Below are positions 8,822 to 16,795 of a stretch of 64,000 bases of DNA, one piece after another. Source of the stretch: Dethiosulfovibrio faecalis (GTDB lineage: Bacteria; Synergistota; Synergistia; Synergistales; Dethiosulfovibrionaceae); assembly GCF_021568795.1 (NCBI RefSeq), contig NZ_JAKGUE010000008.1, positions 36,568-100,567 on the forward strand, given 5' to 3'. Below the pieces are notes generated by a model that saw only the letters and a program-made list of their open reading frames with translations, ran no database searches and had not been told where the DNA came from. Both the position numbers and the translations under genes were made by a program. Position 1 is the stretch's first letter. Each line of letters starts with the position of its first letter.

Positions 8822-9373
8822 ATGAAAAGATATCTTATAGGTCTCGTGACGGCTTTTATAGTGACCGTGACCACCGGGTCCTTCGCGTCGGCGGAGGACG
8901 TAGCCCTGACCTCGGTGGGTCAGAGCCCGGACGCCATGATGGTCAAGGTAGTGCTCAAGTCCTTGAGCGTCAAGCCCGACTACGATCCTCTAATGAAGGC
9001 CGACGACCTGTCGGGTCACAAGGTACTCATAGCGGTGGTGGGGGGCAGCTCCAAGGGACTGGGGGCCGCCGGGATCGACAAGGATCAGGAGGTAGCCAGA
9101 GCCGAGGCCCTGTTGGACAAGGCGAAGACCGACGGAGTCAAGGTGTTGGTCATGCACGTCGGAGGGCCGGGGCGCAGAGGAACCTTGTCCGATCTGTTCA
9201 TATCCGCCGCCGTTCCCTATTCGGACGGCCTTATTCTGGTGGATGGGGCTGATCAGGACGGTCTTTTCGAGAGCCTTCTCGGAGATAAACCGGTGGATCC
9301 CGAGGTCGTTCCCAACGTCAGAGGGACCAAGGCTCCTCTGGAGAAGATCCTTGCCTCCTGGGAAATCCTGTAG
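8822..9373 (+). CDS. secreted DUF6305-like protein, module 1
   Basis: 183 residues with a signal peptide (MKRYLIGLVTAFIVTVTTGS, cut after FASA). Start ATG 8822 follows GAGGAGG. The mature part looks like a Rossmann-like alpha/beta fold: hydrophobic strand VLIAVVGGSSKGLGAAGID, strand VKVLVMHVGG with GRRG, and DGLILVDGADQDG. From memory this matches the family catalogued as DUF6305, which has no known function. It is paralogous to the protein at 21599 (shared GSSKGLGAAGI / GSSAKGLGASGI and RRG motifs) and holds the same first place in a five-gene module. A role as the extracytoplasmic binding component of the following permease is my inference. Confidence 0.8.
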   Translation: MKRYLIGLVTAFIVTVTTGSFASAEDVALTSVGQSPDAMMVKVVLKSLSVKPDYDPLMKADDLSGHKVLIAVVGGSSKGLGAAGIDKDQEVARAEALLDKAKTDGVKVLVMHVGGPGRRGTLSDLFISAAVPYSDGLILVDGADQDGLFESLLGDKPVDPEVVPNVRGTKAPLEKILASWEIL

Positions 9374-9386
9374 GTAGATCTACGCT

Positions 9387-10673
9387 ATGTCGTGGTTTTG
9401 GCCGGAGGGAATGTACACCCTCCTGATGATAGGGGTTTTCGCCTTTTCCGCCTTCGCCTGGAAGCTCCCCATAGCCGTCGCCATGGCCTTGGCGGCCATG
9501 TCCGGAGCTCTGGCATCCGGAAACGGCGTTCCCATAAGACACCTGATCGAGGGAGAGTTCGGCTACATAGATACCATACTGATAATAGCCACCGCCATGA
9601 TCTTCATGAAGGTGGTCCAGCGTATAGGTCTACTCGACTCTGTGGCCGCCTGGGTCATAAAGCGGTTCAGGAACTATCCCGTATTTCTGAGCCTCGGGAT
9701 AATGTTCCTTATAATGATCCCCGGCATGATAACCGGCTCGTCCACCGCGGCGGTCCTGACCACCGGTGCTCTGGTGGCTCCGGTACTGATAAAGCTTGGG
9801 GTTCCGGTGGTGAAGACCGCCGCAGCCATATCCATGGGAGCTCTGTTCGGGATGATAGCCCCTCCCATAAGCATACCGGCCATGATAATAGGGGCCGGAG
9901 TCGATATCCCCTACGTGGGATTCGGCTTTCCCCTGCTGGTATGTACTCTTCCTCTGGCGGTGATCTGCTCCCTTCTGCTCATATACCCCTACGTCAGGAA
10001 AGATCGGGACGAGGCCGAGCTGGACGCCGAACTGGCCAGGATGAGCGGAGTCGCCCTGACGCCGAGGCTCTTCCTGCCCGTGGCGGTGTTGGTGATCCTG
10101 TTGGGGGGAGAGAGGATGTTTCCCCATATATGGCCGTCTTTGGGCATGCCCCTCGATTTTCTTCTGGCCTCCGCGACGGGGCTGCTTTCCGGGTCCAGAT
10201 GGAATGCCCTTGAGACAGTGACGGAGGCGATCGACGAGGCCCTTCCAGTCATGGGAATACTTATGGGGGTCGGTATGTTCATCCAGATAATGACCTTGAC
10301 CGGGGTGAGAGGCTTCGTCGTTGTCTCGGCCCTGGCCTTACCTTCATGGACCCTATATCTGGGGATAGCGACGTCCATGCCCCTTTTCGGTGCGGTTTCG
10401 TCCTTCGGATCCGCCTCGGTCCTGGGGGTGCCTTTCCTGCTGGCTTTGCTCGGTCAGAACGAGATAGTGGTGGCCTCCGCCCTCAGCCTTGTGGCGTCTT
10501 TGGGCGATCTGATGCCTCCCACCGCCTTGGCCGGTATATTCGCCGCCCAGGTGGTAGGGGAGGAAAATTACTTCAAGGTACTGAGGCACTGCATGTTCCC
10601 CGCGGTCCTCACAGCCGGATGGGGCATAGCCGTAATACTCATGGCCAAGCCTCTGGCGAAGTTGATTTTCTAG
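9387..10673 (+). CDS. DctM/GntT-like permease (TRAP large-subunit type), module 1
   Basis: 428 residues, about 11-12 hydrophobic segments. Features typical of the DctM/ion-transporter superfamily are two internally related halves with re-entrant-like motifs: PGMITGSSTAAVLTTGALVAPVL (shortened) in the first half, SSFGSASVLGVPFLLALLG and SLVASLGDLMPPTALAG in the second. It begins 13 bp after the DUF6305-like gene and is followed 13 bp later by a tiny membrane protein. No classical DctP/TAXI binding protein or DctQ is present, so the DUF6305-like protein and the small protein may fill those roles. Expected function: inner-membrane uptake of an acidic solute, possibly glutamate or gamma-glutamyl peptides given the neighbours (inference). 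Confidence 0.82.
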   Translation: MSWFWPEGMYTLLMIGVFAFSAFAWKLPIAVAMALAAMSGALASGNGVPIRHLIEGEFGYIDTILIIATAMIFMKVVQRIGLLDSVAAWVIKRFRNYPVFLSLGIMFLIMIPGMITGSSTAAVLTTGALVAPVLIKLGVPVVKTAAAISMGALFGMIAPPISIPAMIIGAGVDIPYVGFGFPLLVCTLPLAVICSLLLIYPYVRKDRDEAELDAELARMSGVALTPRLFLPVAVLVILLGGERMFPHIWPSLGMPLDFLLASATGLLSGSRWNALETVTEAIDEALPVMGILMGVGMFIQIMTLTGVRGFVVVSALALPSWTLYLGIATSMPLFGAVSSFGSASVLGVPFLLALLGQNEIVVASALSLVASLGDLMPPTALAGIFAAQVVGEENYFKVLRHCMFPAVLTAGWGIAVILMAKPLAKLIF

Positions 10674-10686
10674 GAGGTGGAGCCGG

Positions 10687-10833
10687 ATGATGACCTTGAT
10701 ATACAGAGCTATAGTCCTGTTCGTGATGGCTCTCGTGGCCCGTTGTATGTTCAGGGAGCGCTCCTTCTGGAAGCAGGTGACAGCTGCCATGGTGCTCGTT
10801 CCCCTGGTGCTCCGTTTCCTTTTGGTCAAGTAG
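10687..10833 (+). CDS. small membrane protein, module 1 (48 aa)
   Basis: Short frame MMTLIYRAIVLFVMALVARC, then MFRERSFWKQ, then a second hydrophobic stretch ending LRFLLVK. Two membrane helices around a charged turn. Start ATG 10687 lies behind AGGAGGTGGAG. It sits exactly where a 58-residue protein of the same design (ending LRVLHIK) occurs in module 2 at 23526, which argues that it is a real gene. Function unknown; possible accessory subunit of the adjacent permease. Confidence 0.7.
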   Translation: MMTLIYRAIVLFVMALVARCMFRERSFWKQVTAAMVLVPLVLRFLLVK

Positions 10834-10845
10834 GGAGGTGTGACC

Positions 10846-11997
10846 GTGAAGACTTTTAAGGGAAATGCCGCTACGGCGGTAGCCCTGCTGGTGGCGGTTT
10901 GCGTCCTCTCTTTCCTGTCGGCCCAAAGTTTTCTGGCGATGAGAGAGCCCGATCCAGTGAAGCCCTCCGAGGGGTTCGTAAAGAGGATGCTCTCCGACTG
11001 GTTCGAGCCCCTCGAGGGAACCCCGGCGGATACCCCCGTCTACGTTCAGGACAGCGGAGTTCCTGGAGGTACTGTGATGATCATGGGAGGAACCCATCCT
11101 AACGAACCGGCCGGTACCATGACGGCGATCATATACCTCGAGAGAGCTCGGGTTACCCAGGGTAAGCTCATAGTGATACCCTTCGCCAACATGACTGCAA
11201 TGGGTCATAACTCGCCTCAGGAGGCGTCGCCTCAGTATTTTCATCTGGACGTTCCGGGAGGGACCCGTTGGTTCCGTTACGGCTCCAGGGCGAGCAACCC
11301 GGTCTATCAGTGGCCCGATCCGGACATATACATACACGCTCAGTCGGGGCAACAGTTGGCGGGAAGCTCCAAGAGCAACCTCAACAGGGCCTATCCGGGG
11401 GTGAAGGACGATGCCCTGACCCAGCAGGTTGCATATGCGCTGATTCAGCTGCTCAGAGATGAGAAGGTGGACCTGGCCTTCGACCTTCACGAGGCATCTC
11501 CGGAGTACCCGGTGGTCAACGCAATAGTGGCTCACGACAGGGCCATGGAGCTGGCTGCCATGGTGTCAATGGAACTGGAGATGGGAGGTGTCCCCATGAG
11601 GCTCGAGCCTTCGCCGGTCAATTTCAGAGGCCTCAGCCACAGAGAGTGGGGCGACAACACCGACACGATGGCCATACTCATGGAGTCGGGCAACCCAAGT
11701 CAGGGACGACTCAGAGGTCGAACCGACGAGGCCCTGGTGCTGACCGGTGAGGACAAGGCCTACCTGAAGGCGGCGGAGCTGGGAAGGCTGTTCATCCCTT
11801 ACGAGGGGGATCAGCCTCTGGACCTGAGGACCGCCAGACACGTGGAGGCCATAAGGCTTTTCGTGGAGATGCTCGGGGACGTCAAAGAGGGCGGAGCCGT
11901 AGAGGTGGAGAACATCCCATCTTACGAGGAAATGATAGAGAGCGGTATAGGAGCTTTCCTGTCGCCCCTATCGGACGATCGGTTCGACGGGAAGTAG
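10846..11997 (+). CDS. AstE/AspA-like zinc hydrolase (M14 superfamily), membrane-anchored, module 1
   Basis: 383 residues from GTG 10846, 7 nt after GGGAGG (a GTG at 10840 overlaps that site). An N-terminal hydrophobic segment (about 10-30) suggests an anchor or signal, placing the enzyme in the periplasm. The zinc site is recognisable: GGTHPNEPAG with His84 and Glu87, and FDLHEASPEYP with His215. This is the succinylglutamate desuccinylase/aspartoacylase arrangement of the M14 fold. SNLNRAYPG supplies the conserved Asn-Arg. Such enzymes cut acyl or gamma-glutamyl-type amide bonds near a free carboxylate. The closest relative in the window is the gene at 23713. Likely a hydrolase of glutamyl or N-acyl amino acids outside the membrane (inference). 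Confidence 0.82.
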   Translation: MKTFKGNAATAVALLVAVCVLSFLSAQSFLAMREPDPVKPSEGFVKRMLSDWFEPLEGTPADTPVYVQDSGVPGGTVMIMGGTHPNEPAGTMTAIIYLERARVTQGKLIVIPFANMTAMGHNSPQEASPQYFHLDVPGGTRWFRYGSRASNPVYQWPDPDIYIHAQSGQQLAGSSKSNLNRAYPGVKDDALTQQVAYALIQLLRDEKVDLAFDLHEASPEYPVVNAIVAHDRAMELAAMVSMELEMGGVPMRLEPSPVNFRGLSHREWGDNTDTMAILMESGNPSQGRLRGRTDEALVLTGEDKAYLKAAELGRLFIPYEGDQPLDLRTARHVEAIRLFVEMLGDVKEGGAVEVENIPSYEEMIESGIGAFLSPLSDDRFDGK

Positions 11998-12021
11998 AGA
12001 GAAAAACGAGGAGGGAAAGAT

Positions 12022-13719
12022 GTGAGGAGACGAATAATCGGTTTGGCGACCGCTGTGGCGGTCGTGACGATCTCGGTGGGAGTCGCTTTCGGAGCCGGAT
12101 CTCACGAGGTGAAGGACGTAACCGCTTCCAAGGGAATGGTGGCCGCCGCCAACAAACTGGCGGCCGAGGCGGGAGTCGAGATACTGAAGAAGGGCGGAAA
12201 CGCGGTGGACGCTGCCGTGGCGACGGGCTTGGCTCTCAACGTGGTGGAGCCCAACGCCTCCGGCATAGGCGGAGGCGGTTTCATGGTGATTCGGATGGCC
12301 GACACCGGAAAGGTCGTCGCACTGGACTACCGCGAGGAGGCTCCTTCCGGGGCCACGAAGGATATGTACTCCTCGGAGAAGGCCAAGGCGGACAAGATAA
12401 GCGCCTACGGTCCTCTGGCGGTCGGAGTTCCAGGAACCCTGGCCGGTTATCAGATGGCTCTGGACCTCTACGGCACGATGACCCTGGCCGAGGTGATAGA
12501 GCCCGCCATTAGGCTCGCCGAGCAGGGAGTTCCCCTTTCTCCGACAACTGCGGGAGCTGTGGAAAGCCACTTCGGCGATCTGTCCAAGTTCACTCCGGAG
12601 AAGGACAATCCCTTCCTCAAGGACGGTCTTCCCCTTGAGGCGGGATCGGTAGTGAAGCAGCCCAAGCTGGCCAAGGCCTTCCGCCTGATAGCGAAGGACG
12701 GAAAGAACGCCTTCTACAACGGTCCCATCGGTCGTTCCATGGTGGACAACATCCGCAACCAGGGCGGCATCATGACCATGAACGATCTTCAGCGTTATCA
12801 GCCGGTGTTGAGACTTCCCTCCGAGGGAACCTACAGGGACTACAAAATATATTCGATGTGTCCTCCCTCGTCGGGTGGCATAACTCTGGTCGAGATACTG
12901 AACATACTGGAGAACTTCCCCCTCTCCGACTGGGGCCACAACTCTCCCAGGACGATTCACACCATGGCGGAGGCCTTCAAGATGGCCTTTTCGGACAGGG
13001 GTAACTTCCTCGGAGACCCGTCTTTCGTCAACATTCCCTACGGTATGCTCGAGTCCAAGAAGTACGCCAAGACCCTGGCGGACAGGATAGACGAGGACAA
13101 GGCCATGCAGGAGGTTCCCAAGAGCGATCCCTCCGTCGACGAGCACTGGTCCACGACCCATGTCTCCGTGGCGGACGCCTCGGGGAACATCGTCTCCATG
13201 ACCCAGACGGTCAACTACTTCTTTGGAGCCAGCATGATAGACCCGGAGTTCGGATTCGTCTACAACGACGAGATGGACGACTTCTCCTCCAATCCCGAGA
13301 GCGTAAACGCTCCCGAGCCGGGAAAGAGGCCTCTTTCCTCCATGAGTCCGACCATAGTGGTCGATCCTCAGGGAAGGCCCTTTATGGCACTGGGAACTCC
13401 CGGAGCCTGGAGGATCATAACCTCTGTGGCTCAGATAATGACCAACGTCGTGGATTTCGACATGACCATGGATGAGGCCATAGAGGCCCCCAGGTTTACC
13501 TGTCGGGCCATAGGGACCAAACCGGACGTCCTTCAGCTGGAGTCTCGAATTCCTCAGAGCACCCTGGACGTACTGAAGCTCAGAGGGCATCAGATAAAGG
13601 TGAGGGACGAGTTCGACCTCTACTTCGGGGGCGCCCAGGGGATATGTTTCGATCCCGATAAATCGACCCTCATAGGAGGAGCCGACTCCCGTAGGGACGG
13701 CGACGTGGTGGGCTACTGA
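12022..13719 (+). CDS. ggt: gamma-glutamyltransferase (gamma-glutamyltranspeptidase)
   Basis: 565 residues with a signal peptide (roughly 1-26). GTG start at 12022 after GAGGAGGG. The protein has the full Ntn-hydrolase precursor architecture: large-subunit motif GGNAVDAAVATGLALNVVEP near 58-77 (shortened), and the self-cleavage/nucleophile site STTHVSVADASG, where Thr378 would become the N-terminal nucleophile of the small subunit. RPLSSMSPTI and GTPGAWRII follow, in place of the usual GGxGGSRI oxyanion region. It hydrolyses or transfers gamma-glutamyl groups in the periplasm. Last gene of module 1, 24 bp after the zinc hydrolase, and followed by a strong terminator. It links the module to gamma-glutamyl substrates. 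Confidence 0.92.
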   Translation: MRRRIIGLATAVAVVTISVGVAFGAGSHEVKDVTASKGMVAAANKLAAEAGVEILKKGGNAVDAAVATGLALNVVEPNASGIGGGGFMVIRMADTGKVVALDYREEAPSGATKDMYSSEKAKADKISAYGPLAVGVPGTLAGYQMALDLYGTMTLAEVIEPAIRLAEQGVPLSPTTAGAVESHFGDLSKFTPEKDNPFLKDGLPLEAGSVVKQPKLAKAFRLIAKDGKNAFYNGPIGRSMVDNIRNQGGIMTMNDLQRYQPVLRLPSEGTYRDYKIYSMCPPSSGGITLVEILNILENFPLSDWGHNSPRTIHTMAEAFKMAFSDRGNFLGDPSFVNIPYGMLESKKYAKTLADRIDEDKAMQEVPKSDPSVDEHWSTTHVSVADASGNIVSMTQTVNYFFGASMIDPEFGFVYNDEMDDFSSNPESVNAPEPGKRPLSSMSPTIVVDPQGRPFMALGTPGAWRIITSVAQIMTNVVDFDMTMDEAIEAPRFTCRAIGTKPDVLQLESRIPQSTLDVLKLRGHQIKVRDEFDLYFGGAQGICFDPDKSTLIGGADSRRDGDVVGY

Positions 13720-13737
13720 TCTGTATTTCTCTCTCCG

Positions 13738-13777
13738 AAGGGGATGGGACGGTTTTTCCGTCCCATCCCCTTCTTTG
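13738..13777 (+). terminator. intrinsic terminator after ggt
   Basis: GAAGGGGATGGGACGG, loop TTTTT, CCGTCCCATCCCCTTC, then a T-rich tail. It ends module 1; its tail doubles as the -35 region of the next promoter. Confidence 0.9.
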
Positions 13778-13803
13778 TTATCCCTAGCGGTATCCTCTAT
13801 AAT
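13775..13803 (+). promoter_or_regulatory. putative sigma70 promoter of the sensor-pgs operon
   Basis: TTGTTA (13775-13780), a 17-nt spacer and TATAAT (13798-13803), 33 bp before the receiver-kinase start. It would drive the whole 13836-21377 run of tightly spaced genes. Confidence 0.65.
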
Positions 13804-13835
13804 CTAATGACCAATTCCCCTTTGGAGGAGATCCG

Positions 13836-15713
13836 ATGAAGGACATCTCTCAGAGTCTTGTCATGGTAGTAGACGATTCCAGGGCGTTTCTGGACCTGAT
13901 GGTGGAGCTTCTGTCGCCTATATGTCGGGTCTCGGTCGCTCTGGACGGTCCGTCCTGTCTGGCTCTTGCGGAACGGGAGGCCCCTGATCTGTTTCTGATG
14001 GACGTTCAGATGCCCGGTATGTCCGGTTTCGACGTCTGTAGGGTTCTAAAATCGGATCAAGGTCTGAGACATATTCCTGTTATGTTCGTTTCCTCCATGA
14101 ACGACATGGAGAGCAGGATAAAAGGGCTCTCCCTGGGGGCGGTCGACTACGTGGTAAAACCCTTTTTCTCTCAGGAGCTTCTGCTCAGGGTGAAGGCCCA
14201 TCTCAAGTTGAAGATAGCCCAGGAGTCTCTGATGCAGGAGGCCGAGTATCTGGAGGAGCAGGTACGCAGGAGAACCGAGGAGATCCGAGCCGCCACGAGG
14301 AGGATAGAGGCCAGCGAGAGGGAGTTCCGATCTCTGGCGGAGGGGTTGCCCGACATGGTCTTCAGGATAGGCTCGGACGGGCGTTTCCGCTCCATCTCCG
14401 GTGCCGTTCGGTCCCTGCTGGGGGCGGATCCGGGAGAGGCGCTGGGACGGACCCCGGAGGAGTCGGGGCTCTCGAACCTCTGTATCGCCCTTTCGAGGGA
14501 AAATCTTATGAGGGTGTTTCAAAAGGGAGACCAAGAGGTCATGGAGGTTCCCCTGCTCGAGGGAGGCACGGTGGAGGTTCGCCTTTTGCCCGAGAGGGGG
14601 CCAGACGACAGCAAGGTCATCTCCGTCTTGGGAATCATAAGGGACATCTCCTCACAGAGGATGGTGGAGGAACAGCTTCTCTCCCAGGGTGTCTTTCTAT
14701 CCACGCTAGTCGATAACCTGCCGGTTGGGATCTTGGCAAAGGACCTGTCTGTAGGGGGGGTCTACGTCATCTGGAATGCGAAGCTCTCTCATATATTAGC
14801 GATCCCCGCCGAGGAGGCCCTGGGCATGACGGAGGAAGATATATTCCCGTCGGAACTGGCCGAAATCATGGTGCGGGACGACCGTAAGGCCTTCGAGACG
14901 GGGAGACCGGTGGTGACCGATCTTTCCCTCGATGTCGCTGGGCCCGACGGTTTGACCGCCCGTTTCTTCCGAGTCACCAGGGTGCCCATAACGGACGAAG
15001 AAGGTGCTCCTTCGATTTTATTGGCCATGGTGGAGGATCGGACCGATTTCGTCATAGCGGACAGAGAGTTGAAGTCGTCCCTGCACGATAAGGATATCCT
15101 GTTGCAGGAGGTCCATCACAGGGTCAAGAATAACCTTCAGGTGGTTTCGAGCCTGATGAGCCTACAGGCGTCCAGGACGAACGACCCCACGGTGGAGAGC
15201 GCTTTTCTTGAAAGCCGAAGCAGGATCCTGGCCATGGCTTACGTTCACGAGCTTCTTTACAGAAACGCTCAGTTCTCCGATATAAGGTTTGCCGACTATC
15301 TTGAGGAGCTGACCGGGACCATCTCCACCACCTACGGAGACGGCCGGGATATCTCCCTGGATGTCGATGCGGACGATACCAGGCTCCACGTCGACGTGGC
15401 CATACCCTGCGGTCTGATAGTTAACGAGCTGGTCACCAACTCCTACAAACACGCTTTCCAGGGCAGGGAGAGTGGAACGGTAAAGGTCGACTTCGGATCC
15501 GAGAACGGAGATGTGTCTTTGGTCGTCTCCGACGACGGCGTCGGCTGCGACAATCTGGATAAAGAGGACAGCCTGGGTCTTACCGTCGTCAGAGGTCTGG
15601 TAAAGCAGATAGGGGGGGAGCTGGTCGTCTCGTCCGATCGGGGGATGTCGTTCGAGGTCTCCTTCCCGTTCAAGAGGGGAGCCGGAGAGAGGAAAGAGGG
15701 TGATCGACGGTGA
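13836..15713 (+). CDS. hybrid sensor kinase: receiver-PAS-PAS-HisKA_2-HATPase
   Basis: 625 residues, no membrane segment. Receiver domain 1-125 with Asp56 (LFLMDVQMPGMSGFD) and Lys in VVKPF. A coiled coil follows (about 130-165), then two PAS-like regions (FRSLAEGLPDMVFRIGSDG from about 165; LVDNLPVGILAKDLSVGGVY from about 290). The HisKA_2 box has QEVHHRVKNNLQVVSSLMSL, phospho-His near 427-428, and HATPase has IVNELVTNSYKHAF and SDDGVGCD. HisKA_2 kinases usually signal to separate, often output-poor, regulators. It overlaps by 4 bp the anchored binding protein that follows, so that protein may be its sensory front end. The downstream HD-GYP protein is a likely output (inference). Confidence 0.9.
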   Translation: MKDISQSLVMVVDDSRAFLDLMVELLSPICRVSVALDGPSCLALAEREAPDLFLMDVQMPGMSGFDVCRVLKSDQGLRHIPVMFVSSMNDMESRIKGLSLGAVDYVVKPFFSQELLLRVKAHLKLKIAQESLMQEAEYLEEQVRRRTEEIRAATRRIEASEREFRSLAEGLPDMVFRIGSDGRFRSISGAVRSLLGADPGEALGRTPEESGLSNLCIALSRENLMRVFQKGDQEVMEVPLLEGGTVEVRLLPERGPDDSKVISVLGIIRDISSQRMVEEQLLSQGVFLSTLVDNLPVGILAKDLSVGGVYVIWNAKLSHILAIPAEEALGMTEEDIFPSELAEIMVRDDRKAFETGRPVVTDLSLDVAGPDGLTARFFRVTRVPITDEEGAPSILLAMVEDRTDFVIADRELKSSLHDKDILLQEVHHRVKNNLQVVSSLMSLQASRTNDPTVESAFLESRSRILAMAYVHELLYRNAQFSDIRFADYLEELTGTISTTYGDGRDISLDVDADDTRLHVDVAIPCGLIVNELVTNSYKHAFQGRESGTVKVDFGSENGDVSLVVSDDGVGCDNLDKEDSLGLTVVRGLVKQIGGELVVSSDRGMSFEVSFPFKRGAGERKEGDRR

Positions 15714-16795
15714 GAAGGAGGGTGACCTCGGCCGTTGTCTTTTTTTTGACGTCGGCGGTCTTTTTCTGGTTCGTCTACTGCTACCTCCATCCGGTGGTCC
15801 GGGTAGGGGTGGCCTACAACGTGGCGCCTTACGCCATGATACCGGAGGCCAAGATGCTGGCCTCCGTCAAGGCTTACGCAGATTGGCATAACTCGAGGAA
15901 GGGGAGTTTTCGCTACGAGGTCCTCTCCAGGGAGTATAGAGACGATCCGAAGGAGGCGATGGAATATCTGAAGTCCCATGGTGTCAGGGTAATAGTGGGT
16001 TTTCCATTTTCACAGGAGGCCATCGCCGCTGCGGAGGTGGCAAACGGAGGCTTGAAGGTCCCGGTGTTGTCGACCATAGCCTCCACCCCGGTCCTGTCCG
16101 GCATGGACGACTGGTTCTTCCGCACGAGGGAGGACTTTTCCTACGAGACGGAGCAGATGGCCCGACTTATCGAGAGGTTGGGGGTTAAGAGGCTGGCCGT
16201 CTTCTGGTCCGGCGACAATCCCGCCTATGCAGAGGCGTCGTCCAAGGCGATAATCTCCAGGATCTCTGCGTCCATAGTCGGCGTCTTTCGTTTTCCCGAT
16301 GATTGCCATAACTTGGATTTCGTCGAATCGGCCCCTCCCGACGGGGTGTTGGTCTATGCGGAACCTGCCGTCTCCTATTGGGTGATGGATTTCGTCCGAG
16401 CAAGGTGGCCCGATGCGGCTCTTTTCCTGTCCCGTTGGAGCCTTTTCGAGAGCGTCGGGCATATCGAGGATATGGACGGGATAAAATTTTATTTCTCCGA
16501 GGTCTACGATCCTACCGATTTCGGAGAGGGCGGCTTCTATTCCTACTGGAGAAGCCTGACCTCTATGAAGCTCGGGGCCTCCGTCAGATATACCTATGGA
16601 GCCATGGCTCTTCTCTCTCTGGCTTTTAACGAAGATCCAAGGGCTTCCGGCTCGGATTTGAGGGATGCCCTATCGAACCCCAGGTCCGTCGAGTCTCTCG
16701 GATGGACCTTCGATACCGACGTTTACGGAGACGTTTTCTCGAAGAATCGGTTCTTCCTGTTCGAAGAGGGATCCTACAGGGAGGTGACGCCTTGA
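15710..16795 (+). CDS. membrane-anchored periplasmic binding (Peripla_BP_6-like) protein
   Basis: 361 residues. GTG 15710 overlaps the previous stop by 4 bp. An uncleaved-looking N-terminal hydrophobic helix (SAVVFFLTSAVFFWFVYCYL) is followed by a type I periplasmic-binding fold: RVGVAYNVAPY, VRVIVGFPFSQEAIAAAEVAN, VPVLSTIASTPVLSG, VKRLAVFWSGDNPAYAEASS. This resembles branched-chain amino-acid receptors, but there is no ABC permease or ATPase nearby. Between a soluble kinase and an HD-GYP protein it is most likely a ligand sensor rather than a transporter receptor. Ligand unknown; an amino acid or glutamyl compound would fit. Confidence 0.75.
   Translation: MRRRVTSAVVFFLTSAVFFWFVYCYLHPVVRVGVAYNVAPYAMIPEAKMLASVKAYADWHNSRKGSFRYEVLSREYRDDPKEAMEYLKSHGVRVIVGFPFSQEAIAAAEVANGGLKVPVLSTIASTPVLSGMDDWFFRTREDFSYETEQMARLIERLGVKRLAVFWSGDNPAYAEASSKAIISRISASIVGVFRFPDDCHNLDFVESAPPDGVLVYAEPAVSYWVMDFVRARWPDAALFLSRWSLFESVGHIEDMDGIKFYFSEVYDPTDFGEGGFYSYWRSLTSMKLGASVRYTYGAMALLSLAFNEDPRASGSDLRDALSNPRSVESLGWTFDTDVYGDVFSKNRFFLFEEGSYREVTP

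Noticed and set aside
11968..13590. Minus-strand open frame of about 540 codons opposite ggt
   Set aside because: Antisense to a clear gamma-glutamyltransferase; low-complexity His/Gly/Val-rich product typical of a shadow.
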